This document shows positions 31,592 through 39,125 of a stretch of 64,000 nt of DNA, piece by piece; position 1 is the stretch's first letter, and each line of letters opens with the position of its first letter. The translations under genes and the position numbers were made by a program. This stretch comes from Candidatus Faeciplasma pullistercoris (GTDB lineage Bacteria > Bacillota > Clostridia > Oscillospirales > Ruminococcaceae). The stretch covers positions 62,001 through 126,000 of the forward strand of contig DVLL01000021.1 in the NCBI GenBank assembly GCA_018715525.1, read 5' to 3'. The notes under the pieces were generated by a model. That model was not told the origin of the DNA, searched no databases, and saw only the letters and a list, made by a program, of their open reading frames with translations.

Positions 31592-32732
31592 TTTGCTGCT
31601 CCTCCTTTTTGCGTTTTGTCAGTAACAGGAGAATCAGCGCAAGCAGAGAAACACCTGCTAAAACCGAATAAAGCATACTGCCGGAATCATCGCCGGTTTT
31701 GGGATTGTCCGGTTCGGGCGGATTCGGATTCACCGGAACATTGGGTGACCAGTTGTGGAACCGGGGAACAGCATGGTAGGCTTCGCCGTTTTTCTCATAG
31801 GCTACAGTTGCTTGATAGGCTTTGTCTCTCTTTGTTACCGTAACGGTGATTTGATACACGGCGTCGTCGTAGGTCGCACCCGCCTTGGTTCCTGCTTTCT
31901 CAGTTAAGAAATATGTATAAGTACCTGCGGCGTTGAAACTCATGGTATCGAACTCCACATGACCGTCATCGTTCTTTACACTTTGGATGAGTTTTCCTGC
32001 GGCATCTTTCAATTCAAAGGTGAAGTCGTTTCCTCTGGCAAACTTACCGTCCAGCACTTTTTCTGCCGTCAGCTTTACGACTGCGGAGAAATATTCGGTA
32101 GGATTGTCGGGGTCGGTAGGATCGTCGGGGTCGGTAGGATCGTCGGGGTCGGCAGGATCGTCGGGGTCGGTAGGATCGTCGGGGTCGGTCGGCTTATCGG
32201 GAGATGTTTCCTCTAAGAACCACCAGCGGAAATCCGCTTTCAGGGATTGGTACATATATCGCTTGCCATCCGTATCGATTTCATTTACCGAGCCAACGGA
32301 GGTATCCAGATAAACGGTAAGCCGGTAAGTCAGACTTTTTTCCGATGCGGATAAGTTTTGCGTGAGGGAGCTCGGCATCTCCAACATCAAACCGTCATAC
32401 AGTACCGTCCCTTTATCCGGCAAAGCAACTTTTATTTTCAGCACCTCGGAAAGAATTTCATAACCGGGATGAATGTCTGCGTGGTAATGCAGAGTAATTT
32501 CTCCTTTGTGAGATACATTTACGGTGACATCTTTCGTTACGGAATCGCCGGGAAACATATTCTCTACGGCAAAGGGAAGCAGCGTACTGTCATCCGCAGA
32601 CTTCAGGCTGATTGCGGATTTCTCTGTAGTTTCTGCTGCAAAAGCCGTAGGAACAAACGATGTCATCAATATAAAAGCCAACAGGATGGCTGCCATACTT
32701 CTGAAGCCGGAATATTTCCTTTTTTCTTTCAT
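31584..32732 (-). CDS. Sortase-type pilin: camelysin-like N-domain, Asp-Pro linker, FctA/Spy0128-like isopeptide domain
   Basis: About 382 residues. The track start at 32894 is too early; the ATG at 32732 (MKEKRKYSGF) has AAGGAGTGA upstream. The signal ends PTAFAA. The N-domain has MFPGDSVTKDVTVNVSHKG, as in the neighbouring camelysin-like proteins. A (DDPTDP)n linker at about 175-205 comes from an 18-bp tandem repeat. The next domain (FTFELKDAAGKLI, GTYTYFLTEKAG, YQITVTVTKRD) matches streptococcal pilin isopeptide domains. The C-terminus is NPKTGDDSG, a membrane segment and KRKKEEQQ, a sortase signal. The operon's own sortase is broken, so another enzyme would have to anchor it. Confidence 0.82.
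   Translation of the reverse strand: MKEKRKYSGFRSMAAILLAFILMTSFVPTAFAAETTEKSAISLKSADDSTLLPFAVENMFPGDSVTKDVTVNVSHKGEITLHYHADIHPGYEILSEVLKIKVALPDKGTVLYDGLMLEMPSSLTQNLSASEKSLTYRLTVYLDTSVGSVNEIDTDGKRYMYQSLKADFRWWFLEETSPDKPTDPDDPTDPDDPADPDDPTDPDDPTDPDNPTEYFSAVVKLTAEKVLDGKFARGNDFTFELKDAAGKLIQSVKNDDGHVEFDTMSFNAAGTYTYFLTEKAGTKAGATYDDAVYQITVTVTKRDKAYQATVAYEKNGEAYHAVPRFHNWSPNVPVNPNPPEPDNPKTGDDSGSMLYSVLAGVSLLALILLLLTKRKKEEQQNG
32107..32196. repeat. 18-bp coding tandem repeat, about five copies
   Basis: Unit TCGGGGTCGGTAGGATCG (plus strand), nearly identical copies at 32107, 32125, 32143, 32161 and a partial one at 32179. On the minus strand it encodes the Asp-Asp-Pro-Thr-Asp-Pro linker of the pilin. 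Confidence 0.92.
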
Positions 32733-32757
32733 ATCGTTCACTCCTTGGGGTTTCATT

Positions 32758-33387
32758 TTATGATTGCTCAGCAGGTTCCTCCTGCCGGTGAGTTCTTTCA
32801 TAGCAGGCGTAGATAGCAGTATATACATTGCGAAAAACTCGCTCTGCCGTTTCTTCCGTGTTGGGATGCTCGCCGTTTGCAACCTGCATTGCAAATCCGT
32901 AAACCGAATTGAATATCATATACAGCAGCGTTGCGGCTTCGTCTCTGTCCCGGAATGTGGGATAGAGCAAATCACTCAGCTCGTCCAGCCATTTTTTATG
33001 ATCGTCCATTGCATACTTTGTAAAGCCGGGGGAGTTATAGTAGTATACAAGAAACTTGCAGATGTCGGGATTTTCGGTCAGGTACTTCCACGCTGTTTTG
33101 ATTACATAAGCACTGCGTTCTTCCAGCGGCTTTTCATCAATCATTTGATTTTCGTAGTCTATCGCCTTCACAAGAATGTTCATCAGCTTATCGTTCTCAC
33201 TGATGTATGCCTGTGACAGCAGATGGTCTTTGTCATTGAAGTAACGATAGATAAAGGCATCCTGAAAACCGGCTTCCTTGCCGATCAGACGGGTACTGGA
33301 GTTTTCAATGCCAACCCTTGCGACAACAGTTACCGTACTTTTCAATAGCACCGCTTTCTTATCAATATCGCCATATACTCTGCCCAA
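32758..33387 (-). CDS. TetR/AcrR-family transcriptional regulator
   Basis: About 209 residues. The N-terminal helix-turn-helix reads STRLIGKEAGFQDAFIYRYFNDKDHLL, and the C-terminal helical ligand domain has YVIKTAWKYLTENPDICKFLVYYY. The track start at 33402 lies ahead of GGAGG; the TTG at 33387 has GGAGG eight bases upstream and is the better start. It is the first gene of the surface-fibre operon, 25 nt before the pilin gene. Two near-identical 20-bp palindromes lie 113 and 330 bp upstream and are the obvious candidate operators. Its ligand is unknown. Confidence 0.88.
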   Translation of the reverse strand: MGRVYGDIDKKAVLLKSTVTVVARVGIENSSTRLIGKEAGFQDAFIYRYFNDKDHLLSQAYISENDKLMNILVKAIDYENQMIDEKPLEERSAYVIKTAWKYLTENPDICKFLVYYYNSPGFTKYAMDDHKKWLDELSDLLYPTFRDRDEAATLLYMIFNSVYGFAMQVANGEHPNTEETAERVFRNVYTAIYACYERTHRQEEPAEQS

Positions 33388-33499
33388 TTCACACGCCTCC
33401 AACGCTAATCCCTGCGTTTATAATTGCAAACGCTACTTTTTGTGTAAAATTTTTTCGGAGAAAAACTCTCTGAAAACTACTGCGAGATGTCAACATTCC

Positions 33500-33519
33500 T
33501 CAAAAGGTAGACTTTTTGA
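33500..33519. promoter_or_regulatory. Candidate TetR operator, copy A
   Basis: TCAAAAGGTAGACTTTTTGA, a near-perfect palindrome identical at 18 of 20 positions to copy B at 33717. It lies upstream of the TetR gene. Confidence 0.55.
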
Positions 33520-33716
33520 GAAACGCACCAAATGGTCTTTTAACAAAGATAATTCCAGCCTACAACCATTGATTTGCTGAAAAACCGTTGAAATCTGCGG
33601 TGGTTTGTGCTATTATTTAATTACGATGCGAACCGTCATAAAGTCTAACCTTGTGATAGTTCGCTTTATCTTTGTTTCAAATCTGCTCACCCGAACTGTT
33701 CTGAGGGGGTAGATTA

Positions 33717-33736
33717 TCAAAAGGTACACCTTTTGA
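33717..33736. promoter_or_regulatory. Candidate TetR operator, copy B
   Basis: TCAAAAGGTACACCTTTTGA, inside a longer perfect inverted repeat (13-bp arms GATTATCAAAAGG, 33712-33741). 18 of 20 positions match copy A. Confidence 0.55.
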
Positions 33737-33822
33737 TAATCCCCACATAGACGACCTGCGGAGCCTGCTGAAAACAAAAAAAGCGATTTCAAATTGTAAA
33801 TTGTAATTTTTTTGCCAAACTC

Positions 33823-33851
33823 TTGACAATTCAGGATTTTAGTGGTACAAT
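33823..33851 (+). promoter_or_regulatory. Orphan consensus sigma-A promoter
   Basis: TTGACA (33823-33828), 17-bp spacer, TACAAT (33846-33851) on the plus strand. No plus-strand gene follows; transcription would at once meet a 12-bp hairpin and then run antisense to the recombinase gene. Confidence 0.7.
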
Positions 33852-33873
33852 ATCAAGCGTATTAGTGGGTTTG

Positions 33874-33910
33874 TGTCGCTGTCATAAGGTTGTACCTAAT
33901 GACAGCGACA
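33874..33910 (-). terminator. Long hairpin at the 3' end of the recombinase gene
   Basis: Perfect 12-bp arms TGTCGCTGTCAT / ATGACAGCGACA with an inner AGGT-TGT-ACCT pairing. It lies 8 nt after the recombinase stop and may end that transcript, though no clear T-run follows on the minus strand; on the plus strand it directly follows the orphan promoter. Confidence 0.55.
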
Positions 33911-33917
33911 TTGTTCG

Positions 33918-34795
<878 letters not shown>

Positions 34796-34805
<10 letters not shown>

Positions 34806-35239
34806 GAAAAGCCCTGCGGGAAGATGTCTGCGCCTGCAAATTCCACATGATATTCCACGCCACGGAAGGTAAAGTCAGCGCTTTCGTTCTGAAGCAGATA
34901 TGCCCTGAAGCTGTCCTTCTGCTCGGATACCCAGGTCAAGGGAAGTCCTGCGGCAAGATGGACACGGGCAGAGGTCAGCCTGCGGATATTCAGCTCTCTG
35001 GCAACGGCGGCAAGGGTGAGAATATAATAATCGCTGTCGGTCATCTTGTCGGAGATAAATTCCTTGTGTTCCTCTCCGATCAGATAATACCTGCCCTCAT
35101 AGATCAGCAGATTGCTTTTGAATGTGGGTTCTTTGTCATAGACAGCAACGCCGGTTTTGAAGCAACAGTGGGCGATCTTGATATTGCCGTAGCCGTGGTC
35201 GATGCCGATGATGATGGGGTTATTGTTCATAAAATTCAT
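34796..35239 (-). pseudogene. Truncated ParM/StbA-like actin-type plasmid partition protein
   Basis: From the ATG at 35239 (MNFMNNNPIIIGIDHGYGN) the first 145 residues of an actin-like ATPase are present, with the phosphate-1 loop GIDHGYGNIK and the ParM-type LTLAAVARELN and VHLAAGLPLTW. The frame then stops after GADIFPQGFSKV; full-length relatives run to about 320 residues and continue with a phosphate-2 motif such as DIGNGTMN, absent here. AAGGA lies six bases before the start. The downstream DNA codes for an unrelated tail, so this is a deletion, not a point mutation. Confidence 0.75.
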
Positions 35240-35289
35240 ATTGGTTCCTTTCTGCCGCATAGCGGCGGTACAACGGAGGCGGATTTGAC

Positions 35290-35487
35290 ATGAAATATTA
35301 CAGGGAGTATATGTCAAAGAAAACATTGCGCCTTTCCCGCTGCACTCTAAACAAAGACGGAGTTGACGGGAAGACGGAGACATCGGGATATATAACGCTC
35401 GTTCCGCAGGGATATCCGGCTGAAAACTTCCCGGAAGAGGTAAAAGCGGATTTAGTTTATAACGATGTTGAGTTTTGGCAAATGTGA
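35290..35487 (+). CDS. Possible small protein (65 aa), unknown function
   Basis: ATG at 35290 with GGAGG ten bases upstream. The frame reads MKYYREYMSKKTLRLSR and ends LVYNDVEFWQM. Codon use (ATA, GGA, CCG) looks more like the chromosome than like the element to its left. It diverges from the truncated parM. There is no signal peptide. It may be a real small gene or the 3' remnant of a chromosomal gene cut by the insertion. Confidence 0.45.
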   Translation: MKYYREYMSKKTLRLSRCTLNKDGVDGKTETSGYITLVPQGYPAENFPEEVKADLVYNDVEFWQM

Positions 35488-35940
35488 AAGTCATTTTAAT
35501 ACAAGAGGCTGCCGATGAATTTCGCGGCAAAAGAAGCGATAAACAAAGGTGTAGGATTACAATAGATATGTAACAAAAGGTGAAAAAAGAGGAGCGAATG
35601 GGTCAATCCTAAATTCTGTGTAAACTCTGTTTTGTGTGAGAATAGAGCATAATTTAATCAAGGCAGCAGCGGTTTGACCGTCTGCTACCTTGATTAAATC
35701 TTAACGCCGCGGTGGGGATAGATTTCAATGGCGACGAAGACGTTCATTTTGCAGGTTTGTAGCTTTGCCAATGATGTATTGCAAAAATAGGAAAAGGATG
35801 TAGTCAGGAGACTTTCGGTTAAGAGACCTGATGGGGGAAATTATAGTACTTTCTATTCTTACTTACGTCATTTTTATTTGCCAATCCAAACTCGCTGACA
35901 GCCGGTACACATCTTTTTAAATGCCAAATTGTTTTATGGC
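35488..35940. other. Non-coding junction between the accessory region and the mutS block
   Basis: No convincing gene. The main feature is a long inverted repeat at 35653-35698 with arms TTTAATCAAGG / CCTTGATTAAA, one mismatch, then AGCAG / CTGCT and a CGG/CCG top. A stretch at about 35605-35640 (AAATTCTGTGTAAACTCTG) faintly resembles ends of some insertion sequences, but no transposase is present. Confidence 0.5.
35653..35698. repeat. Long inverted repeat (about 20-bp stem)
   Basis: TTTAATCAAGGcAGCAG ... CTGCTaCCTTGATTAAA with a small loop around GGTTTGACC. No T-run follows on either side, so it may be a relic of a small mobile element rather than a terminator. Confidence 0.65.
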
Positions 35941-35969
35941 TTGTTTTTCACAGGCAAATGTGATATACT
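35941..35969 (+). promoter_or_regulatory. Sigma-A promoter of the YlbF-family gene and mutS block
   Basis: TTGTTT (35941-35946), 17-bp spacer, TATACT (35964-35969); the ATG follows 58 nt on. Confidence 0.6.
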
Positions 35970-36027
35970 ACTCTTAATTGTTTATACAATTCACCCATAA
36001 ATTTAAAAAATATAAGGAGACTTAATC

Positions 36028-36435
36028 ATGGATGTAATTTCACTTGCAAGAGAACTCGGCAAGGCAATTCAGGCTGATGAAAGGTATACAAAGTACCTTG
36101 CAGCAAGGGAAGCAAACGACAAGGATGTAGAGCTTCAGAAGCTTATCGGAGACTTTAATCTCGGCAGGATGCAGCTCAATCAGGAAATGTCCAAAAAGGA
36201 AGATAAGGACAACGACAAGATCAACGAGCTCAATGCAAGCATCAGAAAGCTTTACGGTCAGATTATGACCAATCCCTCAATGAGCGAGTTTAATGATGCA
36301 AAGGTTGAGATGGACAGAATGCTTGACCAGATAAATAACATCATTACACAGTCGGCTAACGGCGCTGATCCCGCGACATGTGAGGCTGAGCACCAGTGCA
36401 CCGGAAGCTGCGCTTCCTGCGGAGGATGCCACTAA
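36028..36435 (+). CDS. YlbF/YmcA-family protein with Cys-rich C-terminus
   Basis: 135 residues, all helical by pattern (DVISLARELGKAIQADERYTKY, then DFNLGRMQLNQEM), matching the YlbF/YmcA (com_ylbF) family. In B. subtilis YmcA, YlbF and YaaT form a complex that binds [4Fe-4S] clusters and affects RNase Y action and development. The last 20 residues are Cys-rich (CEAEHQCTGSCASCGGCH), which suits metal or cluster binding. TAAGGAG lies nine bases before the ATG. It is 61 nt before mutS; ymcA of Bacillus is likewise in the mutS region. Confidence 0.85.
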   Translation: MDVISLARELGKAIQADERYTKYLAAREANDKDVELQKLIGDFNLGRMQLNQEMSKKEDKDNDKINELNASIRKLYGQIMTNPSMSEFNDAKVEMDRMLDQINNIITQSANGADPATCEAEHQCTGSCASCGGCH

Positions 36436-36496
36436 TAATTAAGCGGCAAGCTGCAAAATTTTTAACCATAATTTGAGTATACGGAGTGAGTTTTAG

Positions 36497-39115
36497 ATGC
36501 CTTTGACCTATAAAGACGTTGACGTATCCCGGCTTTCAAAGGGAATGAGACAGTATTATGATCTGAAAATGCAGCACATGGACAGCATACTGTTTTTCAG
36601 GCTGGGAGACTTTTATGAGATGTTCTTTGACGATGCTTTACTGGTATCGAAGGAGCTTGAGCTCACTCTGACCTCAAAGGACTGCGGGCTTGATGATAAG
36701 GCGCCGATGTGCGGCGTGCCGTATCACGCAAGCGAGATATACATAAAAAAACTGCTTGACAAGGGATACAGCGTTGTCATATGTGAGCAGCTTGAGGATC
36801 CTGCGACTGCTAAAGGAATAGTGAAGAGGGACGTCATAAGAATAGTTACTCCCGGAACCTTAATTGAGAGCAACATGCTTGATGAAAGCCGCAACAACTG
36901 GCTTGGATGCATATACCTTGAGGCTGGAACGGTCGCCATATGCTTTGCCGATCTGTCAACAGGCGAGGCGCATTTGTATAAGTCCTCGGAAAAGGATGTT
37001 GAATCATACATAATCAATCGTCTTTCAAGGTACTCGCCCGTAGAGGTATTGTGCCAGCCGAAGTTTTCCAGGCTGGAACGAGTCTCAAAGTTTATTTCAG
37101 ACAAGCTTTCTGCTTCTGTCAGAGTGGTCGGAGAGATTGAGTTTGACTACTCGCTGAATAAGGAAAAGGTAATGCGTCAGTTTTCAAATGACGCTTTTTC
37201 CAAGCTTGGGCTCGGTCAGGATGACCCTGAGGCAAAGGTTTGCGCCGCTCTGTTCAGCTTTATCGAGGAAACCCAGCGCACGGGTGTCGCGAGATTTATT
37301 TCTATCGAGCTTCATACTGAGGACAAGATAATGTCCTTAGGGTATACCGCAAGAAACAACCTCGAAATATTCAAGACTTTGCGCAATGGTGAGAAAAAGG
37401 GCTCGCTCTTGTGGGTGCTTGACAGAACCAAGACGTCTATGGGCAAAAGAATGCTTAAATCGTACCTTGATCAGCCGCTCACAAGCCCGTTTAAGATCAT
37501 AAGGCGTCTTGACGCCGTTGAGGCTATGTATTCCAACGTGTCTCTATTGGGCAAGCTCCGTTCAGAGCTTGAAGGCGTATATGACCTCGAGAGGCTGATG
37601 ACAAGGATCATCTATAAGACAGCCTCCGCTCACGATCTGAAAGCGTTGTCATGTACAGCGTCAAGGCTTCCTGATATCAAGGATATTCTATCACAGGTAA
37701 ACTCTGAGCTTGTGTCTTCGCTTAATTCTGAGATATCAACTCTCGAGGACGTCTCAAATCTCATAGAAAACGCGCTTTCCGATAATCTTCCTCAGAACCT
37801 CAAGGACGGCGGAGTTATCAGAGACGGTTTCAACGATGAGCTTGACCGACTTCGCAAAATCGCAGGAGGCGGCAGAGAGCTTTTAGACGGAATTGAGGCG
37901 CGCGAGCGGGAAAGAACGGGCATTAAAAACTTAAAGATAGGCTATAACCGTGTATTCGGATACTATATAGAGGTCACCAAGTCGTTTTACGATATGGTGC
38001 CGAATGATTACATAAGAAAGCAGACTCTCGCGAACGCTGAGAGGTTTATAACCGAGGAGCTTAAGGATGCAGAAAATACAATTTTAAGCGCCTCTGACAA
38101 GATAATCGCGCTTGAGACGGAAATATTCTCGGAGGTACGCGACTACGCTGCGCAAAAGCTGTCCGAGGTTCAAAAAACCGCAGTCGCGATCGCGCACATA
38201 GATGTCCTCTCTTCATTTGCGCAGGTTGCCGTCACAAATAATTACGCGAAACCCGAAATCGCCATTGACGGCATAATCAACATCAAAAACGGCCGTCACC
38301 CCGTAGTCGAGCTGATGCTTGACGACGGGCTGTTTGTCCCTAACGACAGCTATCTGGACTTAACAGACAACCGCATGATAGTTTTGACCGGTCCTAATAT
38401 GTCCGGCAAATCAACTTTTATGAGGCAGGTCGCGCTTATCACACTTATGGCTCAGATAGGCTCGTTTGTCCCTGCCGACTACGCCAAAATTTCCGTGGTA
38501 GATCAGATTTTTACGCGAGTAGGAGCGTCAGACGACCTAACCGCCGGACAGTCGACCTTCATGGTTGAGATGAGTGAGGTCGCGGACATAGTGAAAAACG
38601 CCACCAAGAACAGCCTTGTGATCCTTGACGAGGTTGGCAGAGGAACCTCTACCTTTGACGGCATAAGCATAGCGAGAAGTGTGGCTGAGTATATCGCCAA
38701 TTCTAAAAAAATCGGCTGCAAGACACTTTTCGCAACTCACTACCATGAGCTCACCGAGCTTGAGGCGAGCTGTCAGGGCGTAAAAAATTACAGTGTCGCG
38801 GTGAACCGCGGCTCGGACGGAATCAGATTCTTAAGAAAAATCGTCAGAGGAGGAGTGGATCAGTCCTACGGCATAGAGGTGGCCAAGCTTGCCGGACTGC
38901 CCGAAGCTATTCTTAGGCGTGCGAAAGAGATACTCTCAGAGCTTGAGGAAAAGTCAGAGCTTGGAAAGCATGAGGTGCGCGAGGAAGATGCGCAGATATC
39001 CTTTGGCGCGATAGACAGCAGTAATGTTGTTGATATGCTTCGCAAGACAAACATTGACGAGCTTTCCGATACCGAACTCAGGGAATTTATCAAGGGCATA
39101 GTCAAGTATATTTAG
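36497..39115 (+). CDS. mutS: DNA mismatch repair protein MutS
   Basis: Recognises mismatches and small loops and recruits MutL. The mismatch-reading Phe-Tyr-Glu is at 39-41 (LGDFYEMFFDDA), which marks MutS1. The ATPase has Walker A TGPNMSGKST near 631, DEVGRGTSTFDG (Walker B) and FATHYHEL. The length of 872 residues is normal, and the C-terminal tail ends ELREFIKGIVKYI. CGGAGTGAG lies seven bases before the ATG. First of the mutS-mutL-miaA run, 10 nt before mutL. Confidence 0.98.
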   Translation: MPLTYKDVDVSRLSKGMRQYYDLKMQHMDSILFFRLGDFYEMFFDDALLVSKELELTLTSKDCGLDDKAPMCGVPYHASEIYIKKLLDKGYSVVICEQLEDPATAKGIVKRDVIRIVTPGTLIESNMLDESRNNWLGCIYLEAGTVAICFADLSTGEAHLYKSSEKDVESYIINRLSRYSPVEVLCQPKFSRLERVSKFISDKLSASVRVVGEIEFDYSLNKEKVMRQFSNDAFSKLGLGQDDPEAKVCAALFSFIEETQRTGVARFISIELHTEDKIMSLGYTARNNLEIFKTLRNGEKKGSLLWVLDRTKTSMGKRMLKSYLDQPLTSPFKIIRRLDAVEAMYSNVSLLGKLRSELEGVYDLERLMTRIIYKTASAHDLKALSCTASRLPDIKDILSQVNSELVSSLNSEISTLEDVSNLIENALSDNLPQNLKDGGVIRDGFNDELDRLRKIAGGGRELLDGIEARERERTGIKNLKIGYNRVFGYYIEVTKSFYDMVPNDYIRKQTLANAERFITEELKDAENTILSASDKIIALETEIFSEVRDYAAQKLSEVQKTAVAIAHIDVLSSFAQVAVTNNYAKPEIAIDGIINIKNGRHPVVELMLDDGLFVPNDSYLDLTDNRMIVLTGPNMSGKSTFMRQVALITLMAQIGSFVPADYAKISVVDQIFTRVGASDDLTAGQSTFMVEMSEVADIVKNATKNSLVILDEVGRGTSTFDGISIARSVAEYIANSKKIGCKTLFATHYHELTELEASCQGVKNYSVAVNRGSDGIRFLRKIVRGGVDQSYGIEVAKLAGLPEAILRRAKEILSELEEKSELGKHEVREEDAQISFGAIDSSNVVDMLRKTNIDELSDTELREFIKGIVKYI

Positions 39116-39125
39116 CGGAGAGAAA

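Larger units (their letters stand above)
33388..33917. other. 530-bp AT-rich intergenic region between TetR gene and recombinase
   Basis: No gene seen. It holds an inverted repeat TTTTCGGAGA/TCTCTGAAAA (33452-33476), the two operator-like palindromes, a consensus sigma-A promoter on the plus strand (33823) and a long hairpin (33874-33910). Its composition, AT-rich with many short palindromes, differs from the tight spacing elsewhere and fits the junction of acquired pieces. Confidence 0.6.

Noticed and set aside
30908-31843. 311-aa plus-strand ORF opposite sipW and the camelysin-like gene
   Set aside because: Shadow of three overlapping minus-strand genes with clear motifs; composition rich in Ser, Leu and Cys without a fold pattern.
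32107-32196. CRISPR-like array
   Set aside because: The 18-bp units are directly adjacent with no spacers and lie in frame within a pilin linker.
35580-35660. IS256-type insertion sequence end
   Set aside because: AAATTCTGTGTAAACTCTG looks faintly similar to some insertion-sequence ends, but there is no transposase frame, no matching opposite end and no target duplication.
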